64,000 nucleotides of DNA from Diphasiastrum complanatum (lineage: Eukaryota; Streptophyta; Lycopodiopsida; Lycopodiales; Lycopodiaceae): the NCBI GenBank assembly GCA_029204225.1, contig CM055098.1, positions 51,750,209 to 51,814,208 of the forward strand. The letters run 5' to 3'. Made by a program: the position numbers and the translations under genes. A model generated the notes under the pieces. That model was not told where the DNA came from and did no database searches. It saw only the letters and a list, made by a program, of their open reading frames with translations. This document shows, one piece after another, positions 1-14,954 of this stretch (position 1 is the first letter of the stretch; every line of letters begins with the position of its first letter).

Positions 1-2022
1 CTTTCTGTTTATCCAACAATACATGATTGATGCTGCCATTGAACTTTCCATAAACCCTACTGGTAAGCTCCTTGCACACCTTGGCGACATTGAAAACGTT
101 CGAGAAATTGAACGTCTTTTGAAAAAACCTAGCTTCTCTACCTTGCAAGACAAATACTTCCAGAATATTAGCAAAAAAATGGGTTCCTTCAATCTAAACA
201 ATCCAAGCTCAGTCATATCAGACACTGGAAATAATAAGATAAGGAATTACTTTCCAAACAAAGGCAAAACAGTGGTGGAAAGGGGGATCTTTCTATCAGA
301 AAGCTGAACTTTACCATGATTGATCCATGTGCAGGAAGACATAGAAGAAACAAGGATATTGGAGGTCAGTAATATTGGTAGACGACGACTAGTGGTTAGA
401 AGAGACAAAGGGAAGTTTTTTCTGCATTTATGTTATTATGACAGATGCTTTGAGAGGATTGATGTTAAACAATTATATGCTGAAACCTTACTTCAGATTT
501 TTGGTCACATTGATGAAACTTTTGAGCTTACCATATGTGGTTGGTCTTATTTTCCACATTTGAAGCATGAGTGGTATAAACCCTTTCAAGTTTTTTGTGA
601 TTTCAATGTTGACAACATTCCACCTTGTACTTTGCTTACAATAAACGTTTTAAAGAGTTCATTTCTGAAATTTTTGGGCATGTTGTCTCGATGGATACTG
701 GAATTATTAGAAGCAAAGTTATAAAGAATGACTTGAACAAAGGGCCTAATCATATCCCATTGCGCAATCTAATATAAATGAGGTGTCTTTAGAACTTTAA
801 CGTGGATGGTTTGAATTGGCAAGTTTTCTACTTACTTATCAAGATATTGATCATGAGACTATTAGAGAACATGCCTTGATTTGCAAAGATGCTGTTACAA
901 ACTTTCTGAAAAATGCCAAGTGGTTACATGGAAAAAGAGTAACAAACTTACAAATGCCATTGATGAACGTAATTGGATTACTACCAATCTATATGTTAAT
1001 GGTGTGGATAAGGCGCAACATAACCCGTGTTTTATGTGCATCTACTTTGTAAGAAGTTTGGCTTTGGTTAGACTATCTAGTCTAGATTTTGTCCTGTTTC
1101 CAAGTAAATATGATAATACACTAGACATGGCTATGATTAAAATTCAAGATACCTTCGCTACTAAAGTACCTGATATTCTAATAGGAATTACCTTTTTTAC
1201 TTTGTACTTTCAAAGCACACAAAAATGCGTTCAGATGGATTACAAGTGCACATGATTGCTATTTTTCAAAGGTGGCCACGTTTATTTCTAGAGCTCTTGG
1301 TATACTGACTCCTCTCCTTATGCAGAGAGCAGGCCTTAAGGCAACTTCATGTCGGAGTATCCTAAATGTGGATACTAACCTATTCTGGCAGTGCAACTCA
1401 TCCACTGAATTTTATCTTAATGTGCCTAACAAAATCACTTCTATGTGGTCCACTAACATTGCAAAATGCTATGAAAATATTCCTCTTAATTGTCCGGATG
1501 GGCTAAAAATAATAATATAGAAAATGATAAGGTATGCATTCAAGTCTTGTAAAAACAAAAAACTTGCCTATCAGTGGAAATCGAGCCTTAAGCAATTTGA
1601 CTGGAAATGGGTGACCAATCATATTGATAATTGGACTGTAATTGACATAGAACCTCTTTGTCAGTATAATGATATATTGATTGACAATTGCATAGTAAGA
1701 TTAGGAAATAGGACTTGGAAACAGGTCTGTGGTATTCCTATGGGTTTTGTCTGTTCCCCTACTTGGTGTAACTAGTATCTGTCATTCTTTGAAATACATG
1801 ATTCTTTATTAGGAAAATTTCATATGAAAAAATTTGACAAGAGACAGGAACTTCCGTTTTCGTTTTTTCAGTATATACACTTAACTGCCAATAGGCCAAT
1901 TATGAACTCGTATAAAGTGATTGTCACTCAAATTATTGCTGCCATGTACTGTTGTAGCGAACTGATTACCTTTATGGAAGAGATCAAAAACATTGTTTTT
2001 GCTTTTCAAAATAATGGCCTCA

Positions 2023-2248
2023 TGTAGCGCAGGAATCCCAAAGGGAGCCGGGAACCACAACTTAGCTTCCCAGCCTTCAAGTTGCTAGAACCGATCAAAG
2101 ATTTTCAGCCATAGGAACTTGGCGCCGGCTGGATTCTGGTCATAGTGAAGCCGGGAGTGGCGCCGGGAGCAGCAGGGGCGCTGCTGGCGCCGTGGACAAT
2201 GCTGGCGCCAGTGGCGCCGGAAGTAAAGCTTATGACGATAGCTTTACA
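2023..2248 (+). mobile_element. Short solo LTR inserted in RT element copy 1
   Basis: The 226-bp insert starts TGTAGCGCAGG, ends GCTTTACA, and is flanked by the 5-bp direct repeat CCTCA (2018-2022 and 2249-2253), the usual target duplication of LTR elements. Without the insert the host element reads CCTCATGAGAGG, in line with copy 2. Both ends match, in the complementary sense, the ends of the minus-strand LTR family at 37.7-41.9 kb (outer end at 40878, inner end at 38566). Read in the family's own sense (TGTAAAGC...GCGCTACA) the insert is on the minus strand. It is much shorter than that family's LTR of roughly 1.2 kb, so it is an internally shortened solo LTR. Confidence 0.8.
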
Positions 2249-2428
2249 CCTCATGAGAGGAAGATTGTATGAAATTTTAGACAGCCTGTTTCTACACGAA
2301 TCGTTCCCTAGACTCAAGTTTGCTTTATCAAAAAATGCTAAATTTCTTTTTGTGGGCAGTTAGCACTCCATCTCAGGGATGCTAACTGCACCCAGACAAA
2401 CTTTGCTAACTGTGGATATGGTTGGTGG

Positions 2429-2542
<114 letters not shown>

Positions 2543-2671
2543 GGGCTCTGTTACATACATATATTGCTTTATTCGCTTCGCAAGCCTCTGTGGAATACAA
2601 AATGTCGCGTACTAACCTTATTTACTAGTGGGGGCCTCACTATCATAAAAGACCCCACATAATAGAAAAAG

Positions 2672-3021
2672 TGTTGTTAAAAAAATGGTGGGAAAATTGT
2701 GAATATTTCAATGGCCAGGATCTGTGCACATTATGGATAGCTAGGGTTCTACTACTCATTGGTGCACTCTCATGATGTTATCTTGCAATTCTATGTGTAG
2801 AATGATTATTTATTGTTATTTTCGGTTTCACACATGTGAAATACAGTAGGGTATTGTAATTGTACAAATAGCAACTATATTTTATGTTTTGGTTCATGTT
2901 TTATTAGTATCTCTTAGACTTTACATCTTTTTCTACATTGGCAGGATTGTTGGTTTGCTCCTTATTGTAACCAAAGATCAGAGACATGGATTGGATCTTG
3001 AATGATCTGAAATCCTTCACA
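2672..3021 (+). mobile_element. Copia-type LTR
   Basis: The sequence starts TGTTGTTAA and ends CTTCACA directly before a tRNA primer-binding site, so the 3' boundary is well placed. The 5' boundary at 2672 is chosen from the TG start and the expected length, and is less certain. No matching downstream LTR was found in the window. Confidence 0.6.
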
Positions 3022-3033
3022 TGGTATCAAAGC
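3022..3033 (+). promoter_or_regulatory. Primer-binding site (initiator Met tRNA)
   Basis: TGGTATCAAAGC closely matches TGGTATCAGAGC, the usual plant copia primer-binding site complementary to the 3' end of initiator Met tRNA. It follows the LTR end without a gap. Confidence 0.8.
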
Positions 3034-4500
3034 TATTGTATTTCAGGTTATGAAATGATCAGCCATCTTTAGCAAGTATTTGGAGGAGTTACCAATGCTA
3101 GAGCATGCTAGATTAATTTCTACTCAAAAATCAGCATTTTTGCATGTGTAGAATTGATCTTTTGTAGGTCAAAACTCAATATAGGGTCATATACTTGATC
3201 AATTTTGATTTAACACTTTTTTTTATTGGATTTAAATGATTTTTGGTGAATTAGGAAGGCCTCATTGGAGGCTACAAGGTGATATATCAAGTTTTTAGGA
3301 ATTGCATGTAGAATTTGAGATATTCAATTTTTTGTGATTTTTTCAAAACCCTAATTTTGATTGGATCTCTAGTTTGTGAAGTTATTGAACTTCATTTGAG
3401 TGTGTTTCAATCTTAGGAAGTGGCAAGAATCAATAGAGAGATCATAGGTTGAGCAAGATTTCACTATTCTATGTGTTGATTTTCTATTTAGAAATGCTAG
3501 AAGAGATCTGAGAGGTTTCATATCTTTGTGATTTCTTCTTGAGTTAATTTGTTGACATTTAAGAGAGTGCTTTGTGCATTGGAACAGGTTGAAAGAAGAA
3601 GATCAGGTCATTGCAACATGGCTACAAGTGGTGGATTCATGTTGAAAGGCAGTGATAGGCTTACCTCAATCAACTATTCTCTTTGGAAGGTGAGGATGGA
3701 GTCCTTATTGGAGATGAATGAGTTGATGGAGATTGTTGCAAGTACGGAGGAGAGACCTCAAGCACCTCAAGATCAAGTGAGGTATGGATCTAGATCATAT
3801 GTTTGAGAGGAAGTATTTCCAGAGGTTCAAGTCTGAAGATATTCATATCTTTGATACCTTTGATGTTCAAGAGACAGGTAAGCAAGTGGAAGCGACTCAC
3901 TTTGTTTTACTCACACATTTTGGAGAATTGTCTTGTATAGATGATGTTATGCAAGTGGAATTGATTCTCATGGTTCTCATGTTGTAAAAGCAAGTAATGG
4001 ATCTGGAAAAAAAAAATTTGTTCAATGACTTTGATGGTCAAGAGGAAGATCAAGAGGTTGGTCTCAAAGGGCTTCAACAACACAAAAGGAAAGGTGGCAA
4101 TTTGGAGCTAGTCAAGAGCATCAAAGGAAGGTCATTTGGCAAAGATGTTATGGATCTATTTTTGTAGGTTATTGAAGACTCAAGTAAGGTCAAAGGAGTA
4201 GGAAGGAAGTGTTGTTCAAGTTTACTTTACTTGTTTCATCTCATGTTGGAGCTATTTCATGTGAATGTGTGCAAATTGTCAAGATATGGAACCGGCCTTT
4301 TGGGCCACCCCTGGACGAGCCATTTTCAAGCTTGGATCGATCAACGATGGATCACCGGTATCCACAAGTCCCTGCACACAAATAAAGACTTGAAAAATAT
4401 TGGCCGAATCACCTTCATGGAAGATGTAATGACATACCTTTGATCAACTAGCGACGAGTCAAGCGCTCTCTTTACTGAACCGGTAGAGTGCCGAGGGACC
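3034..4500 (+). mobile_element. Copia element internal remnant: leader and gag start
   Basis: After about 500 bp of AT-rich leader, the frame at 3549-3806 contains LTSINYSLWKVRMESLL, the typical start of Ty1/copia gag (N/F-Y-x-x-W-K/R-x-x-M). Behind it only short degraded frames remain (3784-3987), with no recognisable integrase or RT before about 4.5 kb. This is an old, broken partial copia copy. Confidence 0.6.
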
Positions 4501-4524
4501 GGCACTACTTCAAGTCATGGGTCT

Positions 4525-5070
4525 TGTTGGGGGTATTCCGAACACAATAAATTTGATAATAAATGTGTTGCGAGGGCATGGCTTCTTGCACATATAAGTC
4601 CATGGCCCAATGAGCACACGAGCTAATTGTAAATAGAAATAATAGACTTGGGCCCTATGTAACTAAAATAAAACTTGTGGCCCAAAGTCATTTTAAACTT
4701 AGAAGTTTACTTTTTTAGAGTTGGGTCCAACTTTGGACTCACATGAATCTTGTGAATACTAATGTACTTTTTATGGACCCTTGGATCAAGTTGGGTCCAA
4801 GATGAATGAATAGGATCATTGTGAATATTAGCCAATAGGATTTTGGGGCAAGGGCCTTCCCCATTTATAAAAAGACACCATTTGTATTCTATTTGCATGA
4901 CTAATGAGAAGCAGAAAACTCTACTATTTTTGGAAGAGAAGCATCCTCATTTGCTATTCAATGCTTGTTATCGCTCTTGTTGTTTTTCATTTGCTTTCAA
5001 GTTCATACTTTTTGGTTTCAATACTTTAAGTTTCTCCCTTAGCAAGTACAATGAGCATTTGAGCTAACCT
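4525..5070 (+). mobile_element. Possible LTR or promoter-bearing non-coding block
   Basis: Starts TGTTGGGGG, and a TATA-like ATTTATAAAAAG lies at about 4863-4875 followed by pyrimidine-rich sequence and a short (TC) run (about 5073-5098). This layout resembles an LTR with its own promoter, but no clear 3' end or primer-binding site is visible, and no partner copy was found. The calls of LTR and of its limits are guesses. Confidence 0.3.
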
Positions 5071-5464
5071 CCACTCTCTCTCTCTCTCTCTCTCTCTCTT
5101 TGCAAATCATGTGGAATGCTAGTTTAGGGGAGTAGAGTTAGTGGGAGTAGTGTCAAAGGTGGTAGTGTTAAAAAGTAGCATCTTTACATAGTCAGGTATC
5201 TATCCAATGTTCTAACCCTTGTTGACAGGCTGGAGGGCTACTACTACGTGAGATCTTCGACCCTACAAGAGTACAACGTCGATCTCCTCCACCACTAGAG
5301 CATTGTGTCGCATTTTGGAACACAAAGCTATCAGAACTGTTGGAGGGCAACGTATGAAACTAAAGGGGATTAATGGATGTGATGGCTATATCATGGAAAA
5401 AGGCGACTTCATGATATCTATCACAAGATCCAATGGCGAATCCATTTACGTGAAAGATCATTCA

Positions 5465-5728
5465 AAATTTTAATGGTGTAACATTTGGGAGAAAATAAGT
5501 GTGGACTTTGATGCCAGGGTTTTGCTCGATCCCGAATGGAGTGATTTGCATGGCTATATGTTTGTGTGTTGGGATGGCAACCATAGGTTGTCAGCATGGA
5601 TGGAGGCGATACATGAGGAGTATGCCAATAATATAAGCAAGCATATACTAGTGTGTGCCAGTTTCATTCAGCCAGATGCAGAGACTAGCATGACCCTGCT
5701 ATCTTCTATGAATCGGATCAATAGGTGA
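5465..5728 (+). CDS. ParB-like (DGNHR) domain exon of the methyltransferase gene
   Basis: The open frame runs from before MDFDARVLLDPEWSDLHGY (5501) to NRIN at the splice donor 5725. Residues about 10-35 hold LDPEWS and CWDGNHRLSAW: in the ParB/Srx fold this D-G-x-H-R segment lies in the nucleotide- or DNA-handling site. Upstream sequence in the same frame (5354-5463) reads MKLKGINGCDGYIMEKGDF and is probably part of the same protein, separated by one stop codon. The assignment rests on this one motif, so ParB-like is a family guess; a role in DNA targeting for the methyltransferase behind it would be inference. Confidence 0.5.
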
Positions 5729-5814
5729 CATTTCTTTTATTTTTGTTGGATGTTCATTTGAGTTGGTGTTGTGTTTTCCATGTTGCTACTCTCCATGTAA
5801 TATGTGTATTCTTA

Positions 5815-7272
5815 GGTTGAATGAAATTGGTGTAATAAAAACGGACCTAGGAGACCAACTTTATAGTGTGCGTCAACTGTGCGAGTGCAACATCGACATC
5901 TTCAAGCAGAGGATCTCTCCCGCTGACCTCACTGAAGTGGAGAGAATTAGGGTCATAGAACTCAAGAGGGGGAACATTATGTGGTATCCCTTGACAAGAT
6001 ATATGCTGATGCCGAGGGGGTGGTGTATGCCAGGTGGACCACCAAAATGGGTAAGATGTTGAGAGTTGTCAGCCCATCGCTTGGTAAGGAATGGTTTGAG
6101 CTTGTTACTAACATAGAACATTCTGGCATGGAAAACTTCATTGGTTTGGAAAAGTTACATCATTTGCGTTGCTCCACAGTGTCCAATGAGGTGAAGTGTA
6201 AATGGTTGGATTGGTGCATGGGATCCAAATCCAGGCAGTTCAGAATCCCAAAGAGTGAGAAGGAATTTTAGGATATAGGTAACGAAGGAGACATGGTTGG
6301 AGCACCTAAAGGACACATCCCTCAATGTTCTAAAGGAATGTTTGCCACTCTGAGTAGGTGTTTTAAAACAACTATCGTTTTTGTCATATTTTTATGCTAC
6401 TCTTAAAGTTTGCGTAGTTTCTATGTAACAAAGTTCGAGTATGGAACAACCTCCAAAATCACCCTTAATAGAACAATATATCAAAGTTGAATTCATATTG
6501 ACTTGGATGTTGCACCATTTTTTAGGGCCAATGGATATTCAAGGATGTGCATCTATAAAGGAGTATTTTACTAATTTCAAACTTTTGAATCGGAAAAAAA
6601 TGTTCCATGCCATAGAGAAAGACTTGGAGTTGTCAAAGGGCACAACAGAACAGCCAGACATCCACGGAGCTGCAAAAAGAGTGGTCTAGAGATTTGCTAT
6701 TCATTCAACAGTGATTATATTGTGTGGCAATTTTTGGATTGGAATTTAAAAGCATATGCTCATAACTATTGAAACGCAGGTATTATTCATATCTTGTATC
6801 GCTCAAAAAGGTAGCGCAACTACCAACCTTTTTTAGACTATGGCTGAAAAAAGACGACACGGAGTCATTTATGTACTTTCATAACCAGAGAAGTCTTACT
6901 GATTGGGAGGTGCAAAATAATCCTTGGTGGATTGATTTTCCTAGTGGGACATGCCCTTCCGAAGAGACAGAGCTGTTCAGAGAGGTACATTGCGTGTAGA
7001 GTCGGTTATTGTGGATGTGGGTATCACAGAGCTTGAGGAGGGTTCCACTCTTGAGACCTGACTCAACAATACAGGAGGGCAGGATCCAAAAGTCCCAAAA
7101 AAATGGTTCTTGAAGAGACAACACAAGGGCAAAGAGATTATGGTTGAGAAGATTATAGAGGATTTGCCAGATGATCTTCGGACAAGTTCACCATGTCCAG
7201 CCAAGCACACCGCGACCAGCCAAGAGGAGTACAAGTTCTCCCAAACCATATTCTATGGCCCAAGGGATTAAG
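5815..7272 (+). pseudogene. Middle exons of the ParB/methyltransferase gene, unknown function
   Basis: Frames on the plus strand carry protein-like sequence without a family I recognise: FKQRISPADLTEVERIRVIELKRG at about 5905-5980 (shown in part), LDKIYADAEGVVYARWTTKM from 5987, FILTWMLHHFLGPMDIQGC from 6492, and PTFFRLWLKKDDTESFMYF from 6817. A lysine-rich stretch with KKWFLKRQHKGKEIM follows near 7100. Intron-like GT-AG signals occur between them (for example an acceptor near 6768 before TATTATTCATATC). Exon limits here are uncertain, and at least one shift of frame within 5815-6270 is not explained by an intron. Confidence 0.4.
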
Positions 7273-7389
7273 GTATGCCCTTGCCCTTGTTTTTTCCTGC
7301 AGCATTGTAGTTTCCGTAGCCATGTTTTTGGTCTGGAATGTCATGCTTACTCAAGCTTGTTACTCACGCTTGGCTTGTTTCATTTTAGT

Positions 7390-8237
7390 TGTTTACTTTG
7401 CAAGAAGTGTTGCAACAAAAACATTGTCTGTGGCATTACAAGAGATAGTGGGCCACTTGAAGACAATTTTTTCAAGTAATAGGTTCTGAAAAGGTAAATT
7501 TGTCCGGTACAGTGCCGATATGGTTTTGCTAGACTTTCCCATAGGGTTATCCCTAAGGGCTCAAGGGGTGTTGTTCCCTCATGGAATGTCATCACTGATG
7601 ACTTGGTTGAGGCAGCCCTACTGTTTGCTTCTTCTATTTTGGATGACACTGGTTTTGTGGTGGGTATCACGAGCATATCCGACATCCACACATTTACCAG
7701 ATTTGCAAAAAGAATTGGACTCGTGGTCATGCGGTACACAATCTTGCGTGGTACCATGGATTTTGGTGTCACTATTTCGGAAATCTAGGACAGTTAATTT
7801 TTGTTTAAATGTTGAATCATTTCTTTGAGGCATGAGAGTTTGTAACTACAGTGAGAACTTGTGGATTGTTCTACATGAGCCTGTGCTTGGTATATGCATC
7901 GCATGTCGATCAGAGTACACTCCACCGACCAATGAATGCTTGTGATTTAGTAGACCCAGCATTGTTTGACAATGCAAAAATCATTGGAATCACCATTTTT
8001 CACCTGTAGAGCATTTGTTGGATGCAGCAAGGAATGTGTGTATGCGGGGAGGTGTAAAAAAAAGCCCACATTTCATTCATTTTTTGGTGGAGATGTGTTG
8101 TAAGTCAGACGGGGTGTTAGTAGACCCCTTCATGGGATGCGGTGGTTCGTTGTACGCAGCTACTAGCACAAACAGGCACTGTATTGCAATGGTGGAGAAG
8201 GACAAACATTTGTTGGAGTTGGCTTCTAGGAGATATG
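7390..8237 (+). CDS. Beta-class DNA amino-methyltransferase domain (N6-adenine or N4-cytosine type)
   Basis: Two blocks show the circularly permuted beta-class order. Block 1 (about 7390-7787) has YSADMVLLDFPIG, in the position of motif IV (normally DPPY or SPPW), then DDLVEAALLFASSILDD and GFVVGITSISDIHTF, which fit motifs V-VI. Block 2 (about 8000-8237) has KSPHFIHFLVEM (motif X-like) followed by motif I, VDPFMGCGGSLYAA, and an acidic pair MVEKDKH that would bind the S-adenosylmethionine ribose. The linker (about 7838-8000) keeps readable YSENLWIVLHEP. Family knowledge: such enzymes transfer a methyl group to the exocyclic amine of A or C. The DFP in place of DPP is a warning that catalysis may be lost. 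Splice donor at 8238. Confidence 0.6.
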
Positions 8238-8424
8238 GTGAGAGCATTATGTGATCTAGTTGTTGCTTTCTACTTTGTTGTCTCACTTCACGTTTCTAAC
8301 ATCCTTTATTATTTTTTGGCTACTCTATTGGAGCTTGCCAATGTCTTCATACAACATTGTTGTGGTTCATTTGGATTTAAATAGCTTAATGTTCGTATTC
8401 ATTGCATTGAGTTAATCAAACAGA

Positions 8425-8723
8425 GACCCCAATGGCTTCGTCCCATACATACGACGACGTAGAAGCAGGTGCGGAGGATGAGGAACAAATCAATGACTGG
8501 GACATAGAAGAGTTCCAAGGATGGTAATAACAAATTCATTGTATGATATTTAAAGATGTTTCAGGCTAACGCAATGCATCGCTACTTTAATAACAAGAAA
8601 TTGTCTGTCTATGCAGAGTCCTTAGCCAAAGAGATGGAGCATTCGTACAACACGATTTGTGTCAAGAAATCATGGAAGCGTCCAAGATTGTTGTTTGTTG
8701 ATGATGAGTGTGTGGAGGATTGA
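8425..8723 (+). CDS. C-terminal exons of the methyltransferase gene
   Basis: The exon at 8425-8523 joins the methyltransferase exon in phase, giving SRRY-ETPMASSHTYDDVEAG and the acidic run EDEEQINDWDIEE. It has a donor GTAATAAC at 8524. A last exon (8565-8723, acceptor TTTCAG) ends AKEMEHSYNT...VDDECVED with stop TGA at 8721-8723. The phase of the last junction does not match by one base, so this intron is placed less surely or the copy has decayed here. The acidic tail matches no domain I know. Confidence 0.5.
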
Positions 8724-9430
8724 GTTAGATAGCACATTTTTGAAAAATTGTTGTTTGTGTTCTATCATTTTTTTAAAAGTGATTTTCTTCACCAGTAGTA
8801 GCCGACGAATCTGGAAGTAATGTATTTTTTGAGAAATGGATATTAAGTTTTGAATATAAAGTTTGGTTTGGTATCTATTGTAACAAAAGCTTGGTTTTAA
8901 AAGGCCTTAGACCTGTTCTTTGCGTCGTTTCAATATCCTCTTGGAAATGATTTTGGTGTTCGGATGTTTCTTTTTTATGCTTTGTGGGCTTTGACCAAGG
9001 TTAAAAATTTGTTCCATTATCATGAAATCGTGTTATCTTTTCAAAAAAGTTACATTACAACACTGTTCCATTTACCATTACAGCCCCCAAGTTTTGATAA
9101 ATCAACACTCTCATTTAAACACTCCACCCTACACCATAATATCACAATCCAGCTCTGCACGAGGGTCTTCCATAAAAGAAACATATTGCTTGCATTCCTC
9201 CAAAGCAAAATGACATAGAAGAGTGTAGCCTAAGAGCCTCGCAATCATTTCTAAACCATAAAAATGTTCGCATGAAATCTCCTGTGAATACATATTACAT
9301 CAACTATGATTTCAAGAAGATTTAGGCATACATTTGTGCTAGAAAAGTGGCATATACCATACATAGTAGTAAGAATTAATGATGGACGACGAATGTAAAT
9401 AATATCCACATACCTTGATAAACCACAACA
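8724..9430. other. No gene seen; 3' flank of the methyltransferase gene
   Basis: AT-rich sequence without convincing coding frames. It may contain the 3' untranslated region of the upstream gene. Nothing else is recognised. Confidence 0.5.
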
Positions 9431-10460
9431 ATGTCAACACTTACATTTAAACTAAGTTGCACTGTCACACTCACATCCACACTATCACACTCACACACCG
9501 CCTGCACTTAATGCTAATTTACACTCATAATTACAATTGCTTACACTTACACACTAACACTTATACACTTGAACTAACGCAGTCACACACTTACACATAG
9601 ATTTGTATTCACACTTGGACTAATACTAATTTATGCTTGCACCTAGATTTATACTAAAACTCTTGTACTTGTTTGCAAACCAACACTAGCACTTGCAATT
9701 AGTGATGCAAGTGAAGATCTTAGTGAATGAAAGTGAATGGGGCATTGTAAACTATATATCGTGTACCAAAAGTTCGGGATGTTAATTATGTTCTATCTCC
9801 TCTACCATATTCGCTTCAAACTCAAAAATACACTAACTTATTAGCCCACACTCCAGCTAACGGTTGCACTTAAACTTACTTGTGATCACTTACACACACA
9901 CAACACTAACACTTACCCACTTACACCTACGCGTACAATTGCACTTACTCTAATTTACACTCACAATTACAATTGCTTACACTTACCCGCGTATCTTCAC
10001 ACGTGCATGTATACCTACACTTGCACTTACACACTAACGCAGTCATGCACGTACACGTAGATTTGTATTCACACTCGTACTTATACTTGCATGTAGATTT
10101 GTATTCACACTCCTACTTATACTTGCGCTTGCATGTAGACTTATATCAAAACACTTGGACTTATATACATAAACCCACACTGGCACTTACACTTGGTGAA
10201 CTAATTGAATGCCAACGAGTGAGACAATGGGTAGCGTAGATCATGTATCAAAATATAGGAATACAAATTTTGTTCCGTCTCCTCCACCTTATTCACATCA
10301 TAATCACGTGCACAGTAACACGTACACACATACGTTCTAACACGTACAACTTAACCTTACATCTACTGACATTAACAATTAGACTTGTATTCACACACTT
10401 AGACTTGTACTTACATACGCTTACACTGAGACACACACACACACACACACACACACACTC
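9430..10460. repeat. Degenerate CACTTA-rich higher-order tandem repeat
   Basis: The block is built of short motifs such as ACTTACAC, ACACTTAC and TTGTATTCACAC. At a larger scale about two and a half units of roughly 450 bp can be lined up (about 9430-9850, 9850-10310, 10310-10460). Each has a CTAATTTACACTCA segment, then ATTTGTATTCACACT, and units one and two also share a CTCCTCTACC/CTCCTCCACC segment. The third ends in a perfect (AC) run at about 10431-10457. Confidence 0.7.
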
Positions 10461-10479
10461 ATTTAGACTATACATAAGA

Positions 10480-12750
<2,271 letters not shown>

Positions 12751-12779
12751 TGATACCAAACCAATTTGGTTTTTTTAAA

Positions 12780-14486
<1,707 letters not shown>

Positions 14487-14954
14487 GTTGTAGTCCAAAG
14501 TTGCCTCATTGGAACAAATGATCAGTACTAAATAGGTTGCAGCCTCGGAATCGGCTACCACCATGATATGGGAGGCTCGGCTCAAAAATAAGATTGAATA
14601 GCATAAAGAAGAAACCCTCTCATGGGCACCAGTATTGGATACAACTTGGAGTATTACCAAAGATGCAGCTACATTGATCATTCGCTTCATATCATTACCC
14701 AGTCGTAGAGAGGATTTATGATGTAGAGCCAAGCTATGCGGCACTACCATGTACATGGATGATGATCTTAGTTATATTCAGGTTGAGGAGAGGCGTAGAG
14801 CCTTCCAGGATGCCCGAGAGACTAGTAGACGGGTCATCTATCGTGATGGTCATATACGATTTGTTGTTGGCACCCCTAGTAGCTCCCAAAGCTAGGGAAT
14901 TGGAGCCCTGGAGACTGGGACCATTCCAGGGCCCCATCCATACCATCTTTAGAT

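Larger units (their letters stand above)
5240..8723 (+). pseudogene. Spliced gene: ParB-like domain plus beta-class DNA methyltransferase (decayed or misread)
   Basis: A multi-exon gene, probably no longer intact. The first part (about 5354-5724) contains FDARVLLDPEWSD and FVCWDGNHRLSAW, the D-G-N-H-R core of ParB/sulfiredoxin-like domains. A 90-bp GT-AG intron (5725-5814) splices in phase to NEIGVIKTDLGDQL. A middle region (5815-7270) is unknown. The C-terminal half (about 7390-8237) has the permuted order of beta-class amino-methyltransferases: a motif-IV-like ADMVLLDFPIG, then DDLVEAALLFASSILDD, then motif I as VDPFMGCGGSLYAA. A clean intron (8238-8424) joins an acidic tail. Domain identity and splice sites are seen directly; substrate (N6-adenine or N4-cytosine) is unknown. 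The frame is interrupted several times besides the introns, and motif IV reads DFP rather than DPP or SPP, so activity is doubtful. ParB-methyltransferase fusions are known from phages and other mobile elements; introns argue for long residence in a eukaryote. Confidence 0.6.

Noticed and set aside
5328-5345. GCTATCAGAAC as a primer-binding site for the possible LTR at 4525
   Set aside because: It matches the Met-tRNA site poorly and does not follow a TG...CA end.
7265-7302. Intron of 30 bp (GTATGCCC to CCTGCAG) in the methyltransferase gene
   Set aside because: Too short for a plant intron; a longer one ending at TTTTAG (about 7389) is more plausible, though not certain.
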